The notes under the pieces are model-generated. The model had not been told where the DNA came from. It did not search any database and was given only the letters and a program-made list of their open reading frames with translations. A program made the translations under genes and the position numbers. A DNA stretch of 64,000 nt from Sphingobacterium sp. JB170 (GTDB lineage: Bacteria > Bacteroidota > Bacteroidia > Sphingobacteriales > Sphingobacteriaceae). Of this stretch, positions 53,951-62,058 are shown piece by piece. The stretch lies in assembly GCF_900163865.1 (NCBI RefSeq), contig NZ_FUKU01000042.1, forward strand, positions 31,738-95,737, read 5' to 3'. The first letter of the stretch is position 1. Every line of letters begins with the position of its first letter.

Positions 53951-56947
53951 ATGCAGAGTAAAGGGCTGATTAAATTTATGGTGATAGCGGTATCAATAGC
54001 ATGCCTCTACTCATTATCATTCACGTTTGTTTCACGAAAGGTAGAACGAGATGCTGCCGCATATGCGAAGGGCGATATGGCTCTTGAAAAAGCGTATTTG
54101 GATTCAATGGCAGGTGAAGAAGTTTACAATTTGGGAATAGCGAAGTTCACCTATCGTGAAGCGAAATCATACGAGCTCGCTTTAGGTCTTGACCTAAAAG
54201 GTGGGATGAACGTAACCATGGAGATTTCATTGGATGAACTTGTGCGCAACCTTGCGAGCAACCCAAAAGATGAAAAATTCAATGCTGCATTGGATGCCGC
54301 TGTTAAAAAAGCCAGAACGACTAATACCGGTCTGGTCGATCTTTTCGTGAATGAATACCAAGCCTCCGGTGCGACAGCATCCCTGGCTTCATTCTTTGCC
54401 ACGCAAGATAATGCATCGTTAATTAACAATTCAAGCTCAGACAATGATGTCAAAAGCTTCCTCAATAGAGAAGCAGATAATGCTATTCAAAACTCGTACA
54501 AAGTAATACGCACACGTATTGACAAATTCGGTGTCGCCTCGCCTAACATTCAGATTCAACAAGGTACAAATCGTATCTTAGTAGAGCTTCCTGGTGTTAA
54601 CGATGAGGAGCGCGTTCGTAAACTACTACAAGGGTCGGCGAAACTAGAATTCTATCAAACGCACGATAACTTCCAAATATATCCCCTGTTAGAAAATATA
54701 AATGGCATTCTAGCGTCGACAACAAAACCTGAAGCGAATAAAACTGATGCAGTAGCAAAAGTTGACTCGGTCGCTAAAGATTCGACAGCAAGTGACGATA
54801 ATTTACTCGCTAATCTTGGCGCAGGAACCAAAGATTCAACAGACTCAAGTGCGATTGATTCGGAGCTTGCAGCTAGTAATCCATTATTCGCGATCTTGAA
54901 CCCATCAACAGGTATGGGGGAAAATGGCCAGCCTTCCCTAGCGCCAGGCCCAATGGTAGGTATATCTTTATTAAAAGACACAGCAAAGGTTAATAGCTTC
55001 TTAAACCGTCCTGACGTTAAGGCTACAATTCCAAGCAACCTGCAATTATTATGGGCGGTTAAACCCGAACAAAACACGCCAAACTATATTTCATTATATG
55101 CAATTAAAACAGCGGGAACCGAAGGTGGTGCTATATTAACTGGCGATGTTATCACGAATGCTCGTGACGATTTTGACCAACAGAACAATCCTGTTGTTTC
55201 CATGGAAATGAATACCGAGGGCTCCCGTCAATGGCGAAAAATTACGGCGGATGCTGCTCAAAATAGAGAAGCTATCGCAATTGTACTAGATGGCGTTGTG
55301 TATTCCGCACCTTCTGTTAACGAAGAAATACCTAACGGAAATTCTCAAATTTCAGGAAACTTTACAATCGAAGACACGAAAGATTTAGCAAACGTGCTAA
55401 AAGCTGGTCGTCTTCCGACGACTGCAAAAATCGTCGAAGAAGCGATCGTAGGTCCATCCTTAGGTCAGGCCGCTATTGATGCCGGTGTTAACTCTGCCGT
55501 TATCGGTTTTGTAGTGGTGATGATTTTTATGATTACTTATTACAACCGTGCAGGTGTCACGGCAAATATCGCTGTACTTTTCAACGTATTCTTCTTAATG
55601 GGTATTTTAGCCTCGATGGGGGCTGTACTGACTCTGCCAGGCATCGCCGGTATTGTGCTCACCATGGGTACGGCCGTGGATGCGAACGTACTAATTTACG
55701 AACGTATACGGGAAGAAATGCGCGAAGGTAAGAGTATTCGTCAGGCTATCGCAGACGGTTACAAACACGCGATGCCTTCAATTTTAGATTCACAGATTAC
55801 GACATTTCTTGTCGGTCTAGTATTATTTTTCTTCGGTAGTGGTCCAATTTTGGGATTTGCTACAACGTTAATGATCGGTATTATTACCTCATTATTTACG
55901 TCTATATTCATATCTCGTTTGATTTTCGAATTCATGTTAAGCAAAGACATGAAAATCACTGTTGCTTTCCCGTGGTCGGCCAATACGTTACTAAACGCGA
56001 ACTTCCAGTTTATCAAAAAACGTAAAGTATTTTACATTTTATCAGGTATCTTAGTGGTCATTTTTTTTGCATCCATCTTGACGAAAGGATTCACCCTCGG
56101 TGTTGACTTCAAAGGAGGACGTACGTACACTGTTCGTTACGAACAACCCGTGAATGTGGAAGAGGTTCGTCAATACTTAGACGAAGCATTTAACTCAACA
56201 ACAGAGGTGAAAACATTCGGTAGTGAAAACCAAATCCGAGTTACTTCTACCTACCGTGTGGAAGACACGGACGATGCTGCAGACAAAGAAGTATTGGCAA
56301 AATTAAACGAGGGTCTTTCGAAAATCAGTGGAAACAACCACGAGATACTTTCTTCACAAAAAGTGGGTCCGAGTATTGCCTCAGATATTAAAAATAGAGC
56401 CATTTGGTCAGCTGCGTTCGCGCTTATTATCATCGCTATCTATATATTAGTAAGATTCCGCAAATGGCAATACTCTGCGGGTGCTGCAATTGCTACGGTT
56501 CATGATGCAATCATTCTATTGGGTGTATTCTCCCTGCTAGATGGTATCGTACCTTTCTCGCTAGACATCGACCAGCATTTCGTCGCCGCGATCCTAACGG
56601 TGCTTGGTTACTCGGTAAATGATACAGTAGTTGTATTCGACAGAATTCGTGAGAATCTATCGGGACCTCGTAATAAAAAAGTTGGATTCGGAGAAGTGGT
56701 AAACCACTCGATCAATACGACGCTGAGTCGTACGATCATCACTTCTCTAACGATTATATTCGTACTGGTTGTGTTATTCGTCTTTGGTGGGGAGGTGATC
56801 CGCGGATTCTCCTTCGCTATCTTAATGGGTATCATTGTAGCAACCTATTCGTCGATTTTCTTAGCTGCACCAGCAGTGTACGACCTAGGTAAAAAAGGAA
56901 ATTTCGACGAGGAAAAAGCGATAAAACCTAAAGTAGTGATGCCGTAA
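53951..56947 (+). CDS. secDF: Fused protein translocase subunit SecDF
   Basis: This 998-residue polytopic membrane protein fuses SecD (about 1-660) and SecF (about 690-998), as usual in Bacteroidetes. SecD shows LGLDLKGGMNVTMEIS and SecF shows LGVDFKGGRTYTVRY. Each half has six membrane helices, with the RND-like GTAVDANVLIYERIREE and SVNDTVVVFDRIREN motifs that carry the proton-relay Asp. A large periplasmic P1 region separates helices 1 and 2 and contains an Asp/Ser-rich insert. SecDF uses the proton gradient to help SecYEG complete export. Confidence 0.97.
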   Translation: MQSKGLIKFMVIAVSIACLYSLSFTFVSRKVERDAAAYAKGDMALEKAYLDSMAGEEVYNLGIAKFTYREAKSYELALGLDLKGGMNVTMEISLDELVRNLASNPKDEKFNAALDAAVKKARTTNTGLVDLFVNEYQASGATASLASFFATQDNASLINNSSSDNDVKSFLNREADNAIQNSYKVIRTRIDKFGVASPNIQIQQGTNRILVELPGVNDEERVRKLLQGSAKLEFYQTHDNFQIYPLLENINGILASTTKPEANKTDAVAKVDSVAKDSTASDDNLLANLGAGTKDSTDSSAIDSELAASNPLFAILNPSTGMGENGQPSLAPGPMVGISLLKDTAKVNSFLNRPDVKATIPSNLQLLWAVKPEQNTPNYISLYAIKTAGTEGGAILTGDVITNARDDFDQQNNPVVSMEMNTEGSRQWRKITADAAQNREAIAIVLDGVVYSAPSVNEEIPNGNSQISGNFTIEDTKDLANVLKAGRLPTTAKIVEEAIVGPSLGQAAIDAGVNSAVIGFVVVMIFMITYYNRAGVTANIAVLFNVFFLMGILASMGAVLTLPGIAGIVLTMGTAVDANVLIYERIREEMREGKSIRQAIADGYKHAMPSILDSQITTFLVGLVLFFFGSGPILGFATTLMIGIITSLFTSIFISRLIFEFMLSKDMKITVAFPWSANTLLNANFQFIKKRKVFYILSGILVVIFFASILTKGFTLGVDFKGGRTYTVRYEQPVNVEEVRQYLDEAFNSTTEVKTFGSENQIRVTSTYRVEDTDDAADKEVLAKLNEGLSKISGNNHEILSSQKVGPSIASDIKNRAIWSAAFALIIIAIYILVRFRKWQYSAGAAIATVHDAIILLGVFSLLDGIVPFSLDIDQHFVAAILTVLGYSVNDTVVVFDRIRENLSGPRNKKVGFGEVVNHSINTTLSRTIITSLTIIFVLVVLFVFGGEVIRGFSFAILMGIIVATYSSIFLAAPAVYDLGKKGNFDEEKAIKPKVVMP

Positions 56948-56967
56948 GTTTTCACACAGTAAAAATA

Positions 56968-57006
56968 AAGAAGGGTCTCTACCGAATGGTAGAGACCCTT
57001 CTTCAT
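56968..57006 (+). terminator. Terminator of secDF
   Basis: A perfect 16-bp stem (56968-56983 with 56988-57003) has a GAAT loop, followed by a short T-rich run. Confidence 0.85.
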
Positions 57007-57055
57007 TTTTAAATCATTTCACATAATTTAGCTAGGCCATTGTCGGTTTTTTTCC

Positions 57056-57063
57056 TAGTTTTG
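57056..57063 (+). promoter_or_regulatory. -7 element of the thioredoxin-like/gapdh/GNAT unit
   Basis: TAGTTTTG fits TAnnTTTG 14 nt before the first ATG at 57077. This implies a very short leader, or that translation begins at the second Met (57083). Confidence 0.4.
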
Positions 57064-57076
57064 GATATAAAGAAAT

Positions 57077-57676
57077 ATGCTAATGATAAAATATTTTTAC
57101 AGCGGACTTACACTAGCTTTAATTACAGGCTTAACAGCCTGTCAGTCAGAAGCCACAAATAACAATGCCGTACAACAAGTTCAACAAGAGACTCCTGCAG
57201 CACACCCGCAAGCGCAAGCTTCCCAGCCTCAAACCGCACCATTAATCAAAGATGCGGCAACTTCGCTCCCTGCTTTTAAGTTCTATAAAGTAAAATCGGG
57301 CATCGAGTTTACAAATGCCGATATAGAGTCAGGAAAAAACACGGCTTTTGTCCTGTTTGATCCAAACTGTGGCCATTGTCAACACGAAGCAGGTCTTCTG
57401 GCCAAGAATTACGATAAAATAAAAGACATCAATATATATTTTGTATCGATGAATGAACCCGCACTGATGGCCTCGTTTCTTGAAACATTTGGTAAGGAAC
57501 TCGTCGACAAGCCAAACATAGAAGTTTTGTACGATCGTAATCAAGAATTTATTCAGAAGATTCATGTTCCAGAACAGTTCCCAGCAAACTATATCTATGG
57601 TGCGGACGGATCTCTAAAAAATCACTGGGAAGGTGAAAAAGAGATTGGTTTTATTTTGTCAGAGCTTACAAAATAA
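57077..57676 (+). CDS. Thioredoxin-fold lipoprotein (TlpA/peroxiredoxin-like) with CGHC site
   Basis: This 199-residue protein has a lipoprotein signal with lipobox LTAC (Cys22), a Gln/Ala/Pro-rich linker (about 30-55) and a thioredoxin-like domain (about 65-199) with FVLFDPNCGHCQHEA (Cys98, Cys101), the CxxC redox centre, and a cis-Pro in EQFPANYIY. It is probably a membrane-anchored periplasmic thiol-disulfide protein. Its stop codon overlaps the ATG of the GAPDH gene (TAATG), so the two are translationally coupled, a combination without an obvious functional reason. Confidence 0.88.
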   Translation: MLMIKYFYSGLTLALITGLTACQSEATNNNAVQQVQQETPAAHPQAQASQPQTAPLIKDAATSLPAFKFYKVKSGIEFTNADIESGKNTAFVLFDPNCGHCQHEAGLLAKNYDKIKDINIYFVSMNEPALMASFLETFGKELVDKPNIEVLYDRNQEFIQKIHVPEQFPANYIYGADGSLKNHWEGEKEIGFILSELTK

Positions 57677-58686
57677 TGAACATAGCAATCAATGGCTTTG
57701 GTCGAATAGGCCGTAATACTTTGCGTAATATTTACCGTCGTGGACTCGAGCGAGAGCTTACTGTCGTTGCAATCAACGACGTGACCGACACGGCGACCCT
57801 CGCCCATTTGCTAAAATACGATTCAGTCCACGGGCCTTTTGAGCATGAAGTTACCTATCACGATAATCAGTTGATTATTCAAGGGAAGACTATTGATGTC
57901 TTTCGAGCAAGCGATCCCATTATGTTACCTTGGAAAGATTTAGATATTGACGTGGTGGTGGAAGCTACGGGGCATTTCACAAGCGCAGAGAAAGCTTCAC
58001 GTCATCTTCAGGCAGGTGCTCGGCAAACCATAATTTCTGCGCCATCGCCGGATAAAGAAGTACCAACGGTCGTCTTAGGAATTAACGACAATACGTTCGA
58101 TTGGAACCAACCACTTTTTTCTAATGCGTCTTGTACGACAAATAACGTTGCGTCATTGGTTAAAATTCTTGATGAAAACTGGGGAATTCGCGACGGGTAC
58201 ATCACAACCGTCCACTCCATGACCGGTGATCAAAATCTGCACGATGCACCGCACCGCGACTTGCGTCGCGCACGCGCAGCTTCGTCCTCTATCATCCCAA
58301 CAACAACTGGAGCAGCAAAAGCAATAACAAATGTTTTCCCTCATCTCGAAGGAAAACTCGGTGGCGCAGGCATACGTGTCCCCGTATTAAACGGGTCACT
58401 TACAGACTTCACTTGTATTCTGGAAAAAGAAACTAGCGTTGAGAAGATTAACCAAAAATTTAAAGAGGCGGCTAGTGGCTCGTTAAAGGACATTCTCCAA
58501 TACACCGAAGATCCAATTGTCTCAGTTGACATTATCAATAGCCCCTATTCTTGCGTATTTGATGCGCAGCTCACATCGATTGTAGGGGGGCTTGTCAAAG
58601 TCGTAGGGTGGTATGATAATGAATTTGGTTACTCCAACCGAATGGTTGATTTACTCGTCAAAATTTCCAGAACGAACACACGATGA
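57676..58686 (+). CDS. gap: Type I glyceraldehyde-3-phosphate dehydrogenase
   Basis: This 336-residue tetrameric glycolytic enzyme has the Rossmann motif INGFGRIGRN, adenosine-binding Asp in AINDVTD (favouring NAD), catalytic Cys153 in SNASCTTNN and His180 in TTVHSMT, and WYDNEFGYSNRM near the end. It differs at many positions from common Bacteroidetes GapA, so a second isozyme or an erythrose-4-phosphate dehydrogenase cannot be excluded. It overlaps the upstream thioredoxin-like gene by one base and the downstream acetyltransferase by 4 nt. Confidence 0.93.
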   Translation: MNIAINGFGRIGRNTLRNIYRRGLERELTVVAINDVTDTATLAHLLKYDSVHGPFEHEVTYHDNQLIIQGKTIDVFRASDPIMLPWKDLDIDVVVEATGHFTSAEKASRHLQAGARQTIISAPSPDKEVPTVVLGINDNTFDWNQPLFSNASCTTNNVASLVKILDENWGIRDGYITTVHSMTGDQNLHDAPHRDLRRARAASSSIIPTTTGAAKAITNVFPHLEGKLGGAGIRVPVLNGSLTDFTCILEKETSVEKINQKFKEAASGSLKDILQYTEDPIVSVDIINSPYSCVFDAQLTSIVGGLVKVVGWYDNEFGYSNRMVDLLVKISRTNTR

Positions 58687-59117
58687 TCCGCTTCATTTCC
58701 TCCGTGCAAACGCTTCCCCTTCGGAGTTTAGTATTACGCGACTCCCTACCACTTCAGGAATGTATCTTTGACCAAGACGACGATTTGACAACATTTCATT
58801 TAGGCTTTTTTACAGTGCGTCAGGAGCTGGCCTGTGTACTGAGTTGTCAGAAGGAAAACCATGGTAAACTCCCCCATGACGCCTATCGTCTTCGGGGAAT
58901 GGCGACTCATCCGCAGTATCATCGCCGCGGATATGCCAGAGAGTTGCTACGGGCAGCGGAGGACCACATCAAAACACAGCTGAATATTGATTATTTGTGG
59001 TTTAACGCCCGCGAGATTGCTTTTGCTTTTTATCTTTCGCAAGGTTTCGAATTCATGTCTGACATGTTCGAAATTCCGGAAATTGGCCCGCACAGAGAAA
59101 TGTTTAAATTACTTTAA
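58683..59117 (+). CDS. GNAT family N-acetyltransferase
   Basis: This 144-residue GNAT protein has acetyl-CoA-binding motif A, RLRGMATHPQYHRRGYARELLRAAEDH, and the C-terminal AFYLSQGFEFMSD. It acetylates an unknown amine. The ATG lies inside the last codons of the GAPDH gene (ATGA overlap), making it the third member of a tightly coupled operon. Confidence 0.88.
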   Translation: MIRFISSVQTLPLRSLVLRDSLPLQECIFDQDDDLTTFHLGFFTVRQELACVLSCQKENHGKLPHDAYRLRGMATHPQYHRRGYARELLRAAEDHIKTQLNIDYLWFNAREIAFAFYLSQGFEFMSDMFEIPEIGPHREMFKLL

Positions 59118-59136
59118 ATGCATTTAGCGTCCCCCC

Positions 59137-59790
59137 TTAATACTCCCCTTCCACCCCCATCCCAAAGAGGGCAAAATCGTACTTTACAGGATCCATCGGA
59201 TCGAACGTTTTTAAGGCATCTGTCAATTCATTGGCCATATTCCAGCTGACTTTGTCGATGGCAATCAAGCCAAATTTACGAGCTACACGCTCTACATGTA
59301 CATCACAAGGACAGATTAAGTCCTGCGCATAGATACGATCCCACAATCCGAAATCCACACCATTGTCATCTTTGCGTACCATCCATCGCAAATACATATT
59401 TAATCGCTTGCAGCTCGACTTGCTTTGCGGTGAACTGACATGCTTCCTTGTACGCACCGGGAAATCTGGAAGAGAGAAGAAATATTTTTTAAATTCAATT
59501 AGACTACGCTCCATCGAAAAACCAGCAGTTAACAGATCCTTATCCCGCAAAAAAGCATCTTCGAGCGACTCGAAATGTGCATAATGAAAGTGTAGAAACG
59601 AAACGAAATACAGCAAATCCGTATCGTTAAACGTGCGGTGCTTAAATCCTAACAATCGCTTCAGATCACTATCCTGGTGGTTACGAATAAATTCTGCAGG
59701 CTGCCCATCAAACCGCTCAATCAACTCTTTACACTTGTTGATGATCGTCTTTCGTTGGCCCCACGCTAGAATAGAAGCAAAGAAACCCAT
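59137..59790 (-). CDS. TIGR02757 (DUF2400) family protein, 5' end interrupted
   Basis: This 217-residue frame starts at an internal Met (MGFFASILAWGQRKTI). Family members are about 250 residues, and the missing N-terminus is still readable in the same frame upstream (KVEAFNKPSFIENDPISIPH, residues encoded at 59880-59821), but it ends at an in-frame TAA at 59886-59884 without any ATG, GTG or TTG. The original start codon and first ~8-10 residues are therefore gone, coinciding with the start of mobile-element sequence. The C-terminal motifs (ICPCDVHVERVARKFG, DPVKYDFALFGMGV) are intact. The function of the family is not established. Confidence 0.85.
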   Translation of the reverse strand: MGFFASILAWGQRKTIINKCKELIERFDGQPAEFIRNHQDSDLKRLLGFKHRTFNDTDLLYFVSFLHFHYAHFESLEDAFLRDKDLLTAGFSMERSLIEFKKYFFSLPDFPVRTRKHVSSPQSKSSCKRLNMYLRWMVRKDDNGVDFGLWDRIYAQDLICPCDVHVERVARKFGLIAIDKVSWNMANELTDALKTFDPMDPVKYDFALFGMGVEGEY

Positions 59791-60205
59791 TATCTCAATG
59801 TCCTTTGGGTTCGTAAACAGATGCGGAATACTGATGGGGTCATTCTCAATGAATGATGGTTTGTTAAATGCTTCTACTTTTTTTTATAAAAAGATTAGTT
59901 TGACCTAAATAGGTTCATTAAGAGTAGATTACAAGAATGGAAAATGCTATCGGTAACGATTTAGTAATGGTGCTTACTGCACTTGCTTTCACTTGATTAC
60001 CTTGTAAATCATTAATGCAAATGTAATAAATTAATGGGTAAAGTACATTACTGCTTTACCCATTTTTTCATCTAAGTTCTATGAAAAAATCCCCCCATAG
60101 GGTGTAATCTGTGATATTGGTTTCAAGATTATTTCCAAATTTTGGCTTATATACAATAATTGTAACTCCGAAACAAATAGTGCTAACTTTTAAAATGATT
60201 ACGCT
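59791..60205. other. Left junction of an integrated conjugative element and its leader
   Basis: 59791-59883 still encodes the N-terminus of the TIGR02757 gene on the minus strand. From about 59884, at an 8-T run, resemblance to that gene stops and gene-free sequence runs to rteC, containing a terminator at 60033-60069. This fits the host-element boundary (attL). The exact crossover and core repeat cannot be fixed without the other end. Confidence 0.6.
60033..60069 (+). terminator. Terminator near the element's left end
   Basis: AATGGGTAAAG (60033-60043) pairs with CTTTACCCATT (60054-60064), followed by T-rich sequence. No plus-strand gene precedes it, so it may shield the element from host transcription. 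Confidence 0.65.
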
Positions 60206-61051
60206 ATGGAAATCGTATTGAGTAAAATATTATCGCAAATTAGGTATCAGGAAGATAAACTTTCATCTCAAATGTTGCCAACATCGGAAGAAGCATATCA
60301 AATGACCTTATTCCTTAATGAAATGTTGTGTTCCATAAAAACCCAAGTCGTACAGACTGGATTTACAGATGAACAGCAAGAGATAGAATTTTTCAAAAAT
60401 ATCAAACCGCAAGTTTTAGGTAAACTCATATACTATAACAAAGTATTCCGTATTGAAACAACTTGTCCGGTGAGTAATGGGGAAATACACCAAAGCTATT
60501 ATGAGAACCTATTAAAATCGCTGAAATCAGAATATAAAGAGAGTATATGCAATGAAGATTTTTACAGGTACTATCGTACAGGAAGGACTGACCGAGATCA
60601 TTCTTTTTTCAGGCTCGGGCAAATCAATTACCACGATGGCTTAAAGAGTGGCGTATTTGAAATCGACCTTAGTTTTTCAACATACTATGATAACAAGATA
60701 GCTCATATTATAGCGAACGAATTACTTTATACTTATATGATTGCTAAAATAAATCCTGAAGAAAATCCAGATTTGATTTTAATAAATGGAGATGCAAATA
60801 AAGATATTTCGTGGACAAATACTCAAAATGCCCTTATCGAACTTATATATGCTTTATATGCTTCAAATTCCATTGCTTATGGAAAAATAGGTATTAGAAA
60901 ATTAGCTTTGATTTTCCAGGTGTTATTCCGAACGCCCTTAAACGATATACATCATTCTTTCCATAGAATGAAAACAAGAGCAGGTTCTCGAACGGCATTT
61001 TTAGATCAGCTCAAAATATCCCTTGAAGAGTATATGGACAAAGACCTTTAG
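60206..61051 (+). CDS. rteC: RteC-type regulator of conjugative transposon excision
   Basis: This 281-residue soluble protein belongs to the RteC family: YFxYYRTGRTDRDHSFFRLG-like segment (residues about 122-142), IDLSFSTYYDNKIAHIIANE and the C-terminal FRTPLNDIHHSFHRMKTRAGSRT. In CTnDOT of Bacteroides, RteC activates the excision operon xis2c-xis2d-orf3-exc. Here it lies directly upstream of a matching gene set, on the same strand, with its own terminator, so the same role is likely. Confidence 0.92.
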   Translation: MEIVLSKILSQIRYQEDKLSSQMLPTSEEAYQMTLFLNEMLCSIKTQVVQTGFTDEQQEIEFFKNIKPQVLGKLIYYNKVFRIETTCPVSNGEIHQSYYENLLKSLKSEYKESICNEDFYRYYRTGRTDRDHSFFRLGQINYHDGLKSGVFEIDLSFSTYYDNKIAHIIANELLYTYMIAKINPEENPDLILINGDANKDISWTNTQNALIELIYALYASNSIAYGKIGIRKLALIFQVLFRTPLNDIHHSFHRMKTRAGSRTAFLDQLKISLEEYMDKDL

Positions 61052-61070
61052 TTGTTTCATTACAGTTTTT

Positions 61071-61100
61071 AAGAGCAGAACATTTTTTGTACTGCTCTTT
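61071..61100 (+). terminator. Terminator of rteC
   Basis: AAGAGCAG (61071-61078) pairs with CTGCTCTT (61092-61099), flanked by T-rich sequence, 20 nt after the rteC stop. Confidence 0.7.
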
Positions 61101-61114
61101 TATTTGCCCATAAA

Positions 61115-61247
61115 TGCCAATTGGCAAATGTCAGTAAAACTCCATTAAGAAATATCTTAAATGCTCCAAAACCCTTATTAAACAAGGGTTTCTCATAATT
61201 GTAAAAATTTTCAAAAAACCGCCTAACCAATTGGCGAGGGTTGGCGG
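61115..61247 (+). promoter_or_regulatory. Excision-operon control region with twin CCAATTGGC palindromes
   Basis: Two identical CCAATTGGC sites lie at 61117-61125 (inside the perfect palindrome TGCCAATTGGCA, 61115-61126) and 61227-61235 (inside a hairpin formed by CCGCC-T-AACC and GGTT-GGCGG, 61219-61247). They are exactly 110 bp apart. They precede the excisionase genes and are candidate RteC or Xis sites. A good ribosome-binding site (AAGGAG, 61289-61294) follows before the ATG at 61302. Confidence 0.55.
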
Positions 61248-61301
61248 ACAAACACTGCCACCTTTGAGAATTTTGCATTGTAAACATTAAGGAGCAATGC
61301 G

Positions 61302-61655
61302 ATGAAAATAATCACAATCGAAGAAGAAGCGTGGCAACAGCTCAACAGCCGTATTAATGCCATTGCTGATTACCTGAAAAGATTAGACAACACAAGCTAT
61401 GATGACTTGTGGCTTAACAATCACGAGGTATGCCAATACCTGCACATCAGTGAAAAAACTCTATGGCGTATGCGGACCAAAGGCGAGATAGCATACTCGA
61501 AAATCTACGGTCAATATTTCTACACTATTGGAGCCATTAAGGATATGCTCAATGCCAATGCTATACAAAGCAGTGATGAATTTGTACAGGAATTAATGGC
61601 AAAAGGCAAAAGCTATATGGAAAAAGGCAGAAGACTAAAATCCGACAAACCCTAA
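61302..61655 (+). CDS. Excisionase-like HTH protein (Xis2c-like)
   Basis: This 117-residue protein has an N-terminal helix and a winged HTH of the excisionase/MerR type (about 40-95): LWLNNHEVCQYLHISEKTLWRMRTKGEIAYSK. It matches in size, fold and order the Xis2c position in CTnDOT, the first gene of the excision operon. It would bind the element's att region to steer excision. An AAGGAG ribosome-binding site precedes the ATG, unusual for this phylum. Confidence 0.87.
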   Translation: MKIITIEEEAWQQLNSRINAIADYLKRLDNTSYDDLWLNNHEVCQYLHISEKTLWRMRTKGEIAYSKIYGQYFYTIGAIKDMLNANAIQSSDEFVQELMAKGKSYMEKGRRLKSDKP

Positions 61656-61660
61656 AAAGT

Positions 61661-61960
61661 GTGGCTATGAATATTGATAGAATGGAATTTATAGCGTGGA
61701 TGGAACGCTTAATGGGTCGCCTTGATATGCTGGGCGATAATATAGATGAACTGCAAAGGAAACGCAACAGCATAGACGGCGAAGAATTATTGGATAATCA
61801 AGACTTATTGCAAATGCTGAAAATCAGCAACCGCTCCCTGCAACGGTATCGCTCCATTGGCAAGCTACCCTATTATACGATAAGCGGAAAACTGTATTAC
61901 AAGTTGTCCGATGTGCATCAGTTCATAAGAGAGAGCTTTAACCCTCCTCCTAAGAAATGA
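61661..61960 (+). CDS. Excisionase-like HTH protein (Xis2d-like)
   Basis: This 99-residue protein starts at GTG 61661, or at the ATG at 61667 (MNIDRMEFIAWMERLMG). It has an N-terminal helix (about 5-35) and an excisionase-type wHTH (about 44-92, LDNQDLLQMLKISNRSLQRYRSIGKLPYYTI). It lies 5 nt downstream of the first excisionase-like gene and is related to it. The pair corresponds to xis2c-xis2d of CTnDOT. Confidence 0.87.
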   Translation: MAMNIDRMEFIAWMERLMGRLDMLGDNIDELQRKRNSIDGEELLDNQDLLQMLKISNRSLQRYRSIGKLPYYTISGKLYYKLSDVHQFIRESFNPPPKK

Positions 61961-62058
61961 AAGCCAATGAACGCCAAATACTGCCTTTGAGTGCCACATC
62001 GGGCGAGGCAGTGAACGCTTATTTTACTTTCGGCGATGAACTTTAAATTTTTCAGATT

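Noticed and set aside
60017..60026. GCAAATGTAA, 9 of 10 matches to the reverse complement of the CTnDOT core GTANNTTTGC
   Set aside because: It lies about 130 bp inside from where host gene similarity ends, so it cannot be the crossover as it stands. Such a short match is expected by chance.
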